Part shown: positions 49,968-59,163 of the stretch, in pieces
How positions within the stretch are numbered: the stretch's first letter is position 1
Layout of the letters: the number at the start of each line of letters is the position of its first letter
Assembly: GCF_009793355.1 (NCBI RefSeq)
Contig: NZ_WTKP01000006.1
Location: forward strand, 186,001 to 250,000
Origin: Vreelandella zhuhanensis
GTDB lineage: Bacteria > Pseudomonadota > Gammaproteobacteria > Pseudomonadales > Halomonadaceae
Direction of reading: 5' to 3'
DNA length: 64,000 bases
The notes under the pieces: generated by a model
What the model saw: only the letters and a program-made list of their open reading frames with translations
What the model was told of the DNA's origin: nothing
Database searches by the model: none
Position numbers and translations under genes: made by a program

Positions 49968-50698
49968 ATGTCTGTAAGTTTTTGCCCCACACTCTGACCC
50001 ACACTTTTGAATTGGCCTTCACTGAAACGCACAGGATGGTGTTGGACAGCTCTCCCTAGGCCTCTTCTTAGGCCAGCACCTGACACCCCTTTGTCGTCTC
50101 AGTTGAGACAGCTTGGTTGGAGCGGACATCCTGATAAGTCTCTCACTGCTATTGCCAGAGTCTATCGTGTGGACGGGTCCGCCATTGGGCTGGCGATATG
50201 GCTGCCAAAAAAACAGACCATGGTGTTGCAGCTTCAAGTTACTGGCCGCCATCCGCTGGCCTGCGTGAAGCACGGCATACCCATCTTGCTGCGTGAGGAC
50301 AGGGGCTTCGACAGCCAGGCGCACCTGGCTTTGCTCGAGCGGCAGGCCTTTCTGACGCGGGCCGCCGATCGCGATGGCCAGCTGCTGCTCGAACCTGAGT
50401 ATGAGCTGGGTCGGGCAGGCCATTGGACGCATGACGGTGTTGAACAGCCTGCGACGTCGCCTGCGCTATCCGCGAGGAACGCCAAGCTGATCGCCTGTCG
50501 GACAACGCCACCAAGCAGAGGGTGATGGTCACCAGCGGCCAGCATCACCGAGCCCGACGGATAGAAATGCATGAAAAAACGGGGCATCGTCGCCGGCCGA
50601 CGCAGCAATGGTCGGCCATAGCGAGCATGCGTTCGGCGATTGAGACGGGATCGGAGGTCAAAAAATGCTCGCTGGTGGTGATAGGGAAAGTGTCGGCG
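49968..50698. other. Unrecognised stretch between attR and the IS3 relic
   Basis: About 730 bases. Near 49980-50010 are CCCCACAC and CCCACAC repeats (TGCCCCACACTCTGACCCACAC), reminiscent of arm sites of a second, lost integrase. The rest holds an open frame on + (50007-50525) whose product I do not recognise, with no ribosome site. Probably decayed mobile DNA. Confidence 0.35.
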
Positions 50699-51541
50699 CC
50701 GGCTGTTCGAAGAGAACTGGTCGATTACCTCAAGCAGACTTATGGCACGAGCGCTTGCAGAGCTTGCCGAATCGCTGGCATCAGTGACTCCGTGTATCGG
50801 TACTGCCCGGACACAGCCCGGGATACTCCTGTAATCCAGGCGCTTCAGGCAACGGTGGAGCGATACCCTGCGTACGGCTTCAGCAAGCTATTCAAGATTC
50901 TGCGACGCTGGTGCCATCCGTGGAACCACAAGCGCGTTTACTGATTGTACTGCGCACTGAACCTGAACAAACGACGGCGGGGAAAGAGGCGGCTACCGAG
51001 CCGCAACCCCGAGCCCTTGGCCGTGCCGACGTCGGCTAACCATTGCTGGTCTATCGACTTTATGAGCGACAGCCTGTTCTGCGGCCGTTGGTTCCGGATC
51101 TTCAATGTGGTGGATGACTTTAACCGGGAAGCTCTCGCCATCGAGATTGACCTGAACCTGCCAGCGCAGCGGGTGATCCGTGTACTGGAACGCATCAGCG
51201 CTTGGCGCGGCTATCCCACAAAGCTACGGATGGATAACGGCCCGGAGTTCATCTCTCTCGCGCTTGCGAGCTGGGCTGAAGAACAGGGCGTCATGCTGGA
51301 ATTTATCAAGCCCGGAACACCGACCCAGAACTCCTATGTCGAACGTTTCAACCGCACCTACCGAGACGAGATCCTGAACATGTACGTCTTCAGAAACCTG
51401 ATGGAGGTGCGGGAGCTAACAGAGAAATGGATGAAGGAATATAACGACGAGCGGCCCCATGACTCACTGAATGACCTGACGCCTTGGGAATACCTGACGA
51501 AACACAACCAGTTGGAAAACTCTAATCAGCAGTGCAACTAA
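50699..51541 (+). pseudogene. IS3-family transposase OrfB with an in-frame stop
   Basis: The frame reads AVRRELVDYLKQTYGTSACRA and YPAYGFSKLFKILRRW. It then stops at TGA 50942-50944 (in HKRVY-stop-LYCALNLNKRRRGKRR), where relatives carry an arginine codon. The rest is the DDE core: WSIDFMSDSLF (first D), LRMDNGPEFIS (second D), TPTQNSYVERFNRTYRDE (E), ending LNDLTPWEYL. The OrfA part is missing upstream. One base change from CGA to TGA would account for the stop, so decay is recent in this part. Confidence 0.9.
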
Positions 51542-51671
51542 AATCGGGAGCTTTACACTCGCCTTCCAATAAGGCCAGGTCAACACAATTTTTCAAAATT
51601 GGGGTTCAATGGAGTCAGCTCTGCATTTATTATGGATTATGGCCGGATAGGCAGCCAACCAGGGGAACAGG

Positions 51672-52661
51672 GTGACCTTTACACGCAAGCCGCAAGCGTC
51701 CGCCGCAGAGCCCGCGTCTATCGCGTCCCAAGGGAGCGAGAGACAGGCACCAACAACCGTCTCGGCCCCAATGCCTCCACTGATGGATGTTGTCCATCTA
51801 AAGAGCATGATAAACGCAACCTTGCCGGAGCTTCTGCCAGCTCAAGAAACATCGCCCACGCATCTGCATCAAGCCATGCATTACGCCTTATTGGCTCCAG
51901 GCAAGCGCTTGCGCCCGCTTCTCACGCTTCTGGCTGCGAACATGGTCACTGACAGTCACACCTATCGCATGGCCTGCGTATCGGAACTAGTGCATACCGC
52001 TTCGCTGATTCTCGACGACCTGCCCTGCATGGACGATGCGACTATGCGCCGCGATCGCCCCTGCACGCACGTACGCTTTTCCGAAAGCACAGCCATTCTT
52101 GCATCAACAAACTTCCTCAACCTCGCATACGGCGTTATCGCCAATTGCCCCAACGTGGATGCTTCCACCAAAGTCGCCGTGAGCGCTCATCTCTGTCATG
52201 TCATTGGTTCTATGGGATTAGTTGGCGGGCAAATCGCTGATTTACAAAATCAGCCCGTTGGCGCCAAGAGCGCAATCGAGCAACTCTATCACCAGAAAAC
52301 AGGTTGCCTGTTTGAGTTTGCTGTCGTCACCGGTGCACGCCTCAGGGGGCTGGATGCAGAAGCGATAGATGCATTGACGCGCTTTGCCCGTGCCTTTGGT
52401 CTGCTGTTTCAGCTTTACGATGATATGCTGGACCATAGCACCTTTGCACAAGAGACCGGCAAGGACGTGCAGCAGGATGCGGCGAAAATCACTTTGCTTT
52501 CTCTTTACACACCGGAAGAAGTTCGCGGCGCATTGAACAACGCGCAAGCACTGGCAAGAGAGCAATTGCGTAGAGCAGGACACGACGAATCCTTACTCGC
52601 AGCGTTCGTGGAACAACAGTTCGTTGCCTTCGACGGTGCGGCGCAAAGGCTTGGGGTTTAG
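51672..52661 (+). CDS. crtE: Geranylgeranyl diphosphate synthase
   Basis: 329 aa from GTG 51672, with AGGGGA just upstream; the first 55 residues are poorly conserved. Polyprenyl-synthase motifs: GKRLRPLLTLLA, the first aspartate-rich motif DDLPCMDDATMRRDRPCTH, GGQIADLQ, and the second LYDDMLDH. The first aspartate motif has the two-residue insertion typical of bacterial GGPP synthases. It condenses IPP units onto FPP or shorter prenyl diphosphates to give C20 GGPP, the precursor of phytoene. An ABC transporter pair follows 9 bases later, then crtZ. Confidence 0.92.
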   Translation: MTFTRKPQASAAEPASIASQGSERQAPTTVSAPMPPLMDVVHLKSMINATLPELLPAQETSPTHLHQAMHYALLAPGKRLRPLLTLLAANMVTDSHTYRMACVSELVHTASLILDDLPCMDDATMRRDRPCTHVRFSESTAILASTNFLNLAYGVIANCPNVDASTKVAVSAHLCHVIGSMGLVGGQIADLQNQPVGAKSAIEQLYHQKTGCLFEFAVVTGARLRGLDAEAIDALTRFARAFGLLFQLYDDMLDHSTFAQETGKDVQQDAAKITLLSLYTPEEVRGALNNAQALAREQLRRAGHDESLLAAFVEQQFVAFDGAAQRLGV

Positions 52662-52670
52662 ACTTGGCCA

Positions 52671-53639
52671 ATGACCGCGACGGCAGCAGCACTCACCATT
52701 GATCAACTAGGGGTAGTCTACGGCAGCCACATCGCCTTGGACGATGTATCTTTACAGGTACGCCCAGGTGAAATATTCGGTGTCCTTGGGCCTAACGGTG
52801 CAGGAAAGTCGACACTGTTGCGCGCGATTACCGGCAAGCTGCGCCCCACCTCTGGGCAAATATTGATTGCAGAAAAAGCGCTTTCCCCGGGTAAGGCCTA
52901 TCAGCATTCCATCGGCTTCGCACCCCAGTTCCTGGGTTTATACCGGTACCTGACAGGGCGGGAGAACCTGGAGTTTTTCGCGCGCTGCACAGGTGTCAGT
53001 CGCTACCAGGTACCCGCACGCGTCAGCCAAGCGCTGGAAGAAATCGAGCTGACAGACAAAGCCCATGTGCGGGTGGACCAAATGTCCGGTGGTATGCAAC
53101 GGCGCTTACACTTGGCAGCCACCCTGGTTTCACACCCTTCTCTACTCGTGCTGGACGAACCCACGGCCGGGGTCGACCAGGGTGTGCGCATGTCAATCCA
53201 CGCCCTTATTCGCCGCCGCGCCGAGCAAGGTGCGGCCGTGGTAATCGTTACTCATGAGTTAGATGAAGCTGAAGCGCTTTGCCACCGCGTAGCCCTTCTT
53301 CATCAAGGTCGGCTGAAAGCCTTGGCGGAGCCCCAGACGTTAGTACAGGAAACCTTCGGCAACAGTCAGCTATTCGTAGTGCGTACGGCTCACATGCTCC
53401 CCCCGGCACTCCAAGAGCGGCTGCAGGAGATCGGCTTTCACCGTGATAGTGATGAGAGCAGTGAATGGTGGCTACAAAGTGACCTACCGCTGGACATGTT
53501 GATCGATCACCTCTACCGCGGCTTGGGCGGAGCACGTGATGCAATTGCCGAGGTCTCGGTACGCCGGCCCGGATTGAAAGACGTGATGCAGCACTTTACC
53601 GGTGCCCGAACCGATTCTGCGGCGGAGCCGGTGTCATGA
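52671..53639 (+). CDS. ABC transporter ATP-binding protein (ABC-2 exporter type)
   Basis: 322 aa. Walker A is GPNGAGKST at about residues 43-51. The Q-loop lies in GFAPQFLGLYRYLTG, the signature is MSGGMQRRLHLA, Walker B is LLVLDEPTAGVD, and the H-loop is VIVTHEL. The C-terminal region fits DrrA/NodI-type exporters. It sits 9 bases after crtE and overlaps the permease gene by 4 bases (ATGA). Carotenoid clusters do not usually contain such genes, so a link to export of glycosylated carotenoids, other lipids, or to an unrelated cargo is possible. Confidence 0.92.
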   Translation: MTATAAALTIDQLGVVYGSHIALDDVSLQVRPGEIFGVLGPNGAGKSTLLRAITGKLRPTSGQILIAEKALSPGKAYQHSIGFAPQFLGLYRYLTGRENLEFFARCTGVSRYQVPARVSQALEEIELTDKAHVRVDQMSGGMQRRLHLAATLVSHPSLLVLDEPTAGVDQGVRMSIHALIRRRAEQGAAVVIVTHELDEAEALCHRVALLHQGRLKALAEPQTLVQETFGNSQLFVVRTAHMLPPALQERLQEIGFHRDSDESSEWWLQSDLPLDMLIDHLYRGLGGARDAIAEVSVRRPGLKDVMQHFTGARTDSAAEPVS

Positions 53640-54844
53640 GCGCAATTTTCCGAGTGATGGCCTTGGGCTTGTGGCGTGACCGCGGCGCGCTACTCTTGGC
53701 ATTTGCTTTGCCCAGCTTGGTATTCGCCATATTTGCCAGCATCTTCTCCGGCGCCACGGAAGGCGACTTGTACTTGCGGGTTGGCCTTGTGGTCGAAACC
53801 GAAGATCCGGTATTGCAAGACTTTGCGCAGTACCTGACACAAACCGAAGACCTGGAGATTACGGCTCTGCCCGATGCGAGCCGTGCTCAACTACTGGAAC
53901 AGGTGCGACAAGGCAATTTCGACACAGCGGTGATCATTCACGGGCAACTAGACACTGACAATAGTCCGCTGTTCACCATCGTCAGCGAACCCACCCGTGA
54001 AATTGCCGCTCTATCTTTACAAGGCTGGCTGCGACAAAGGCTGGCCGCACAACAACCACAGGTTCTTGTGCAACGTCTCGCGCAACGCACAGAAGTATTC
54101 GTTGGCGGCTTCTCGCCCGAACAACAGGCGAGCTTGGACGCCGCTTTAGGAGCAATGGCCCAAGAACCGGACAACGCGGCAGCCGAAGACGCGCTTATTG
54201 AGTTGCAGCCCGTTTATGGCCAGGCGCCGGCGTCTATATCTGGGCTTGGCGGTATTGCTTACTATGCCGGTGCCACCACTATTTTGTTCTTGTTATTGTC
54301 CTCCGTGAGCGCGGGCATGGTCAGTTTGGAAGAGCGCGAAAACGGCATCTCGGAACGCCTCCTGCTGAGCAAAGTCGCGCGTTCCCGGTTACTATTGGGA
54401 CGGTTTTTGTTTTTGTTAAGTCTGGGATTTTTGCAGGCTAGCGCTATATTCTTAGTTGCAAGGTTCGGGTTTGGGCTAGAGATAGAGAGCGCTTTGGCGC
54501 AAGTCATTGTCATGGCACTTGCCTGCGCCGCCGCTAGTGCTGGGCTGGCACTTTTACTCCTGTCGCTGTGTCGAACGACTCAACAAGCGACTGCATTTTC
54601 TTCGTTTTTTGTGCTCGTTATTTCCGTCCTCGGCGGCTCAATGGTGCCACGTTTCATGATGCCTGACTGGCTACAGACGGTGAGCTTGTTCACCCCAAAT
54701 GCCTGGGCTATTGAAGGTTTTTACGGGGCGTTGATCCGCGGCGACAGCTGGGCTCAGTTAGCCCAGCCCAGCGGCATCTTGGCTGCCGTGGCACTAGTGT
54801 GCCTGCTTTTAGCAGCCCTACCCTTATTCAAGACGCCCACCTAA
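53636..54844 (+). CDS. ABC-2 type transporter permease
   Basis: 402 aa. One transmembrane segment near the N-terminus (ALLLAFALPSLVFAIFASIF) is followed by a large extracytoplasmic domain (about residues 40-190) and then five hydrophobic segments from residue 205 on. GMVSLEERENGISERLLLSK is the coupling-loop E-R-E-x-G motif of ABC-2 permeases, and VSLFTPNAWAIEGFYG is the family ending. It pairs with the upstream ATPase to form a half- or full-size exporter. Substrate unknown. Confidence 0.92.
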   Translation: MSAIFRVMALGLWRDRGALLLAFALPSLVFAIFASIFSGATEGDLYLRVGLVVETEDPVLQDFAQYLTQTEDLEITALPDASRAQLLEQVRQGNFDTAVIIHGQLDTDNSPLFTIVSEPTREIAALSLQGWLRQRLAAQQPQVLVQRLAQRTEVFVGGFSPEQQASLDAALGAMAQEPDNAAAEDALIELQPVYGQAPASISGLGGIAYYAGATTILFLLLSSVSAGMVSLEERENGISERLLLSKVARSRLLLGRFLFLLSLGFLQASAIFLVARFGFGLEIESALAQVIVMALACAAASAGLALLLLSLCRTTQQATAFSSFFVLVISVLGGSMVPRFMMPDWLQTVSLFTPNAWAIEGFYGALIRGDSWAQLAQPSGILAAVALVCLLLAALPLFKTPT

Positions 54845-54862
54845 GATAGGTTGTAACGTTGG

Positions 54863-55077
54863 ATGGATTGGTTCTGGACACCCGTGCTTGTGACAGCGGC
54901 TTTCTTGGGCATGCTTGACCGACACTGGCCGATTCGCTGGCAGCCGAAGAGCGGCTACTTGCAGCGTCTGGTCCAATCTCACCGAATGCATCATGCCGTG
55001 CGTACTCGAAGATGAAGGTACGTGAAGGTCGCAAGTTTCGGTCCGCCGGGACGTTGCGTCGAATGCTTGAGGAGTAA
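54863..55077 (+). pseudogene. Degraded crtZ-like relic
   Basis: The ORF 54863-55015 reads DRHWPIRWQPKSGYLQRLVQ then SHRMHHAV. This matches the C-terminal crtZ part of the next gene (HQRWPFRHVPRKGYLKRLYQ then AHRMHHAV). After its stop, another frame (55021-55077) continues with REGRKFRSAGTLRRMLEE, like the end of crtZ (KGREG...). The N-terminal half with the first histidine motifs is missing. It directly precedes the intact crtZ. Confidence 0.75.
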
Positions 55078-55082
55078 CTGCC

Positions 55083-55595
55083 ATGACGCTGCTGGTCAAT
55101 ACATTGATCGTGCTTGCCACGGTGGCCGGCATGGAGGCCTTTGCCTGGTACGCGCACAAGTACATCATGCACGGCTGGGGTTGGGGGTGGCACCGCTCCC
55201 ATCACGAGCCGCGACGGGGCTGGTTCGAGAAGAACGACCTTTACGCGGTGGTCTTCGCCGGCATCGCGATCCTGCTGATCGCTCTGGGTAACGCGGGCGC
55301 GTATCCGCTGCAGTGGATAGGCGCCGGCATGACGCTGTACGGAGCGCTCTATTTTCTCGCTCACGATGGGCTGGTGCACCAGCGCTGGCCGTTTCGCCAC
55401 GTGCCGCGCAAAGGGTACCTGAAACGGCTGTACCAGGCCCATCGCATGCATCATGCGGTAAAGGGTCGAGAAGGCTGCGTATCCTTCGGTTTTCTGGTGG
55501 CGCCCCCCATCAGTACCTTGAAGCGCCAACTGCGGGAAAAGCACGGCGGTCCCGTGAAGAAGGCCGCTACACTGGACGCTGCCAGAGACCGCTAG
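55083..55595 (+). CDS. crtZ: Beta-carotene 3-hydroxylase
   Basis: 170 aa, four hydrophobic helices and the diiron histidine motifs of the fatty-acid-hydroxylase superfamily: HKYIMHGWGWGWHRSHHEP near residues 20-40, HDGLVH further on, and HRMHHA near 120-126. It converts beta-carotene to beta-cryptoxanthin and zeaxanthin at the membrane. GGAG lies before the ATG. It converges on crtB, overlapping its 3' end by 29 bases. Confidence 0.95.
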   Translation: MTLLVNTLIVLATVAGMEAFAWYAHKYIMHGWGWGWHRSHHEPRRGWFEKNDLYAVVFAGIAILLIALGNAGAYPLQWIGAGMTLYGALYFLAHDGLVHQRWPFRHVPRKGYLKRLYQAHRMHHAVKGREGCVSFGFLVAPPISTLKRQLREKHGGPVKKAATLDAARDR

Positions 55596-56493
55596 ATCTT
55601 GGCGCCGGCCTTTGCCAGCGGGAGGCCATCGACTGAGCGAGTCCCTGACCCAGCAAGCGCGCCTTGTCCGCCTTGCCGGTCGAGATGCGCGCGTCCCAGG
55701 CCCGAGCACCGTGCGCCTTTACCTTGATCCCGATTTCCCGATAGACGCCGCGGGCGGTGGCGATAGCCCAGGCGCAGCGAGGTGGCAAGGCCGTCAATCC
55801 ACCACGGGCGGAGTCATAGTAGGGTTCCGCCAGATCGATCAGTTGGCGGGCCAGGCCTGCCAGGGCCTCACGATGCCTCGGCGCGGTCATCTCCTGGCGT
55901 GGAATGCCGGCTTGCTCCAGCCACTGTGCCGGCAGATAGCAGCGACCGATCTGTGCATCCTCGATGATGTCCCGGGCGATATTGGTCAACTGAAAGGCCA
56001 GCCCTAGGTCGCAGGCGCGATCCAGGGCCGCCTCATTCTTCGCGCCCATGATCCAGGCCATCATGATGCCCACCACACCGGCCACGTGATAGCAGTAGCT
56101 CAGGGTGTCGTCGAGGGTGACATAGCGCCGCTGTGCCACGTCCATGGCGAAGCCGTCCAGGTGAGCCAGGGGATAGCGCTCAGGAATCCCGTGGCCGAGC
56201 GCAACCTCCTGAAAGGCGGCGAAGGCCGGGCTTTGCATGGGCTCCCCGGCATAGGCGCGATGCGTCAAGTGTCGCAGCTCGTTCAGGCGCGTCTCGCTGC
56301 TTTCATCCGTGGTTTCCTGTGCACGAAAGCCCAGCTGCTGGTCGTCGATCACGTCGTCGCAGTGGCGGCACCAGGCATAAAGCATCAGGGCGCTGCGCCG
56401 AGTGGCCGGATCGAACAGCTTGGCGGCAGTGGCGAAACTCTTGGAGCCCGCGGCGATCGTCTGCGCGGCATGCTGCCCCAGCTTATCGGTCAT
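55567..56493 (-). CDS. crtB: Phytoene synthase
   Basis: 308 aa. Squalene/phytoene-synthase signature: the first DxxxD is CRHCDDVIDDQ, and the second region is GLAFQLTNIARDIIEDAQIGRCYLP with the DxxxD in ARDIIED. It joins two GGPP molecules head-to-head to form 15-cis phytoene. It overlaps crtI by 11 bases and is the last gene of the five-gene - operon. High GC unlike the crtE side. Confidence 0.95.
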   Translation of the reverse strand: MTDKLGQHAAQTIAAGSKSFATAAKLFDPATRRSALMLYAWCRHCDDVIDDQQLGFRAQETTDESSETRLNELRHLTHRAYAGEPMQSPAFAAFQEVALGHGIPERYPLAHLDGFAMDVAQRRYVTLDDTLSYCYHVAGVVGIMMAWIMGAKNEAALDRACDLGLAFQLTNIARDIIEDAQIGRCYLPAQWLEQAGIPRQEMTAPRHREALAGLARQLIDLAEPYYDSARGGLTALPPRCAWAIATARGVYREIGIKVKAHGARAWDARISTGKADKARLLGQGLAQSMASRWQRPAPRSSGLWQRPV

Positions 56494-57976
56494 CGAGTCG
56501 CTCCAGCATCAGGCCCGCGGTGGCCTTGGCGGAACCGATAACGCCGGGCACCCCGGCGCCGGGATGGGTGCCGGCCCCCACGAGATAGAGATTGTTGATC
56601 CTGGCATCCCGGTTATGGGGCCGGAACCAGGCGCTCTGGGTGAGAATCGGCTCCAGGGAGAAGGCGGAACCCAGGTGGGCGTTGAGCTCCTCGCGAAAAT
56701 CCAGGGGAGTGAAGTGCCGGCAGGTCACCAGGTGCTCCTGTAGCCCGGGTATATAGTGGCGCTCCAGATAGTCGAGGATGCGGTCGCGGTATATCGGCCC
56801 CTGGGTTTCCCAGTCGATGTTCGCCTTGCCCAGGTGCGGCACCGGCGCCAGGACATAGTGAGCGCTACAGCCTTCCGGTGCCAGGCTCGGGTCGGTGACG
56901 CAGGGGGAGTGCAGGTAGAGGGAGAAATCCTCCGCCAGGGTGTCCGCGTTGAAGATCTCGTCGATCAACTCCCTGTAGCGGGGGCCGAAGCACACCGTAT
57001 GGTGCTCCAGGCCTTGCGGTGGCCTATCCAGGCCAAAATAGATCACGAACAGCGACATGCTGAAGCGCTTGCGGCCCAGGGTCCTGCCTTGGCGGGCGCC
57101 GCGGGAATGCCCGCTCAACAGCTTGCTGTAGGTATGCATCACGTCCGCGTTGGAGGCCAGTGCATCCGTCGGAACATGCCGGCCATCCGTCAGGGTGACG
57201 CCGTTGACCCGATCCCCCGCGGTCTCGATGCTTGCCACTTCCGCGTTGAGTTCGAGGGTGCCGCCGAGGTCCTCGAACAGCTGGACCAGGCCCTGCACCA
57301 GGGCGCCCGTGCCGCCCCGGGGAAACCATACGCCCCACTCCCGCTCCAGGGCATGGATCAGGGTATAGATGGAAGAAGTGGCGAAAGGATTGCCCCCCAC
57401 CAGTAGGGAATGAAACGAGAAGGCCTGGCGCAGGTGCGGGTCCTCGATGAATTTCGAGACCATGGAGTAGACGCTGCGCCAGGCCTGAAGCTTCGCCAGC
57501 TGCGGCCCGGCGGCGAGCATGTCGCGAAAGGCCAGAAAGGGCACGGCGCCGAGCTTGCGATAGCCCTCCTGGAACACCGCCTGCGAATAGCTCAGGAAGT
57601 GCCGATAGCCCTCCACATCACGGGGATTGCGCTCGGCGATCTGTCGCTCCAGGGCGGCCTGATCGTTGACGTAATCGAAGGCAGGGGCATCTTCCCAGCA
57701 TAGCCGGTAGAAGGGCGTGACCGGCAGCAGTTCGACATAATCCGCCAGGTGCTTGTCCGACAGTCGAAAGAGCTCTTCCAGGGCGGAGGGGTCGGTAATC
57801 ACCGTGGGACCGGCATCGAAGGTGAACCCTTGGTCTTCATAGACATAGGCGCGGCCACCGGGCTTGTCGCGTTTTTCCAGCAGGGTGGTCCGGTAGCCGC
57901 CGGCCTGCAGGCGAATCGCCAGGGCCAGGCCGCCGAAGCCGGCGCCAATCACCAGGGCACGTTGAGACTGGGTCAT
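56483..57976 (-). CDS. crtI: Phytoene desaturase (lycopene-forming)
   Basis: 497 aa. The N-terminal FAD-binding dinucleotide motif is VIGAGFGGLALAIRLQAGG, followed by LEKRDKPGGRAYVYEDQGF. The C-terminal FAD-associated motif is NLYLVGAGTHPGAGVPGVIG, the CrtI hallmark. It performs the four desaturations of phytoene to lycopene. Length is standard. It overlaps crtY by 4 bases (ATGA) and crtB by 11, so all are co-translated. Confidence 0.96.
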   Translation of the reverse strand: MTQSQRALVIGAGFGGLALAIRLQAGGYRTTLLEKRDKPGGRAYVYEDQGFTFDAGPTVITDPSALEELFRLSDKHLADYVELLPVTPFYRLCWEDAPAFDYVNDQAALERQIAERNPRDVEGYRHFLSYSQAVFQEGYRKLGAVPFLAFRDMLAAGPQLAKLQAWRSVYSMVSKFIEDPHLRQAFSFHSLLVGGNPFATSSIYTLIHALEREWGVWFPRGGTGALVQGLVQLFEDLGGTLELNAEVASIETAGDRVNGVTLTDGRHVPTDALASNADVMHTYSKLLSGHSRGARQGRTLGRKRFSMSLFVIYFGLDRPPQGLEHHTVCFGPRYRELIDEIFNADTLAEDFSLYLHSPCVTDPSLAPEGCSAHYVLAPVPHLGKANIDWETQGPIYRDRILDYLERHYIPGLQEHLVTCRHFTPLDFREELNAHLGSAFSLEPILTQSAWFRPHNRDARINNLYLVGAGTHPGAGVPGVIGSAKATAGLMLERLDDR

Positions 57977-59163
57977 GAGCGTATTCCGAAGGAGGTGGAT
58001 GCGATCTTTTGCGGTGAATTCAGCCGCACCGCCCTGAGCGCTTCGCTAAGCGGCACGGGCGGCTTGCCCATCAGGATGCGCGCCTTGTCGGCACGGGTCA
58101 GGCGTCCGGCGTAGAAGCGTTCGATCAGCGGTTCTGACAGGCCGTAGAAGCGCTGCATGACCTGCCAGCGCCGCTCCGGGCGGCCCGCCAGAAACAGCAT
58201 GCGATTGAGCAGGCGAAAGTAGCCCTGGCGCCGCCATTCACGGGCGGCGAAGGCATGGATGGCCTGGAACAGCGACTCCGCATCGAGATTTCCAAGCTCG
58301 GCGATACGTTCCGCCAGACCCATGGCCTGGGGCAGGGAGTAGCCGGTGGTGGGGTGGAACAGACCGGCGCGCAGGCCACTTCGCGGCTGGCCCTGGGCGT
58401 TCTGCCAGAAGGCATCGAAATCGCCCGCCAGGATGATCGGCAGCACGCCGCTCTCCTCACGCAGGGTGTCGACGATCCGCCAGTCGCGATCCCGCGCATA
58501 GGCTTCGATATGCTCTTGCAATTGGGCCGGGTCCGCCTCCGGGCGGTCCACGTAGTGGGTATCCTCGATCAGCAGGGTATCGTGGCTGAAGGGCAGCAGG
58601 TAGACGAAGCGGTAGCCGTCCTGCTGGGGCACGCTGGCGTCCATGATGACCGGTTCTTCCAGGCCGTGGGGCTTGCCCAGGCGCACTTCCCGCCCGAGAA
58701 ATGCCTGATAGCCCAGGGTCAGATGAGCGCTGTCGGCGGGGCCCCGGCCGTCGATCACCGCGTTCGCGTGCAGCACCCGACCATCCTCGAGTTCCACGCG
58801 ATCCGGGGAAAGGCGGGCCACGCGCGTGTCGACCCACAGGCTGTCACCCAAGGCCTCTTTCAGAACGCGGGCGAAATCCCGGGAGAAGATGCTGGCATAG
58901 CCCCCGTTCAACAGGCGCTCGCGGTGCGGGAAGATCACCCGGTGCCGCGGCCAGCGACGGCCCACCAGGGGCGCCAGCCAGGCATGCTGGGCTTCGGAGA
59001 GATCGCCATCGTGAAACGACCAGGTGTGATGACCACCGGGGCGGCTTTCGCTTTCCAGCATCAGCAGTCGCAACCCTGGCCGCGCCTGTATCAGGCGCAG
59101 GGCGATCAGGCCGTTGGCCAAGCCGCCCCCCACCAGTATCAGGTCATGGCCCGGCGCGTTCAT
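57973..59163 (-). CDS. crtY: Lycopene beta-cyclase
   Basis: 396 aa from the ATG at 59163 ([20 protein letters not shown]); the open frame upstream to 59865 is the shadow of crtX. The N-terminal dinucleotide-binding motif is VGGGLANGLIALRL. Conserved cyclase segments are SRPGGHHTWSFHDGDL and VIDGRGPADS, plus RFVYLLPFSHDTLLIEDTHY. It cyclises both ends of lycopene to beta-carotene. It overlaps the crtX end by 4 bases. Confidence 0.95.
   Translation of the reverse strand: MNAPGHDLILVGGGLANGLIALRLIQARPGLRLLMLESESRPGGHHTWSFHDGDLSEAQHAWLAPLVGRRWPRHRVIFPHRERLLNGGYASIFSRDFARVLKEALGDSLWVDTRVARLSPDRVELEDGRVLHANAVIDGRGPADSAHLTLGYQAFLGREVRLGKPHGLEEPVIMDASVPQQDGYRFVYLLPFSHDTLLIEDTHYVDRPEADPAQLQEHIEAYARDRDWRIVDTLREESGVLPIILAGDFDAFWQNAQGQPRSGLRAGLFHPTTGYSLPQAMGLAERIAELGNLDAESLFQAIHAFAAREWRRQGYFRLLNRMLFLAGRPERRWQVMQRFYGLSEPLIERFYAGRLTRADKARILMGKPPVPLSEALRAVRLNSPQKIASTSFGIRS

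Noticed and set aside
50007-50525. ORF just after attR
   Set aside because: No recognisable domain or ribosome site; both strands are open here, as often in GC-rich decayed DNA.
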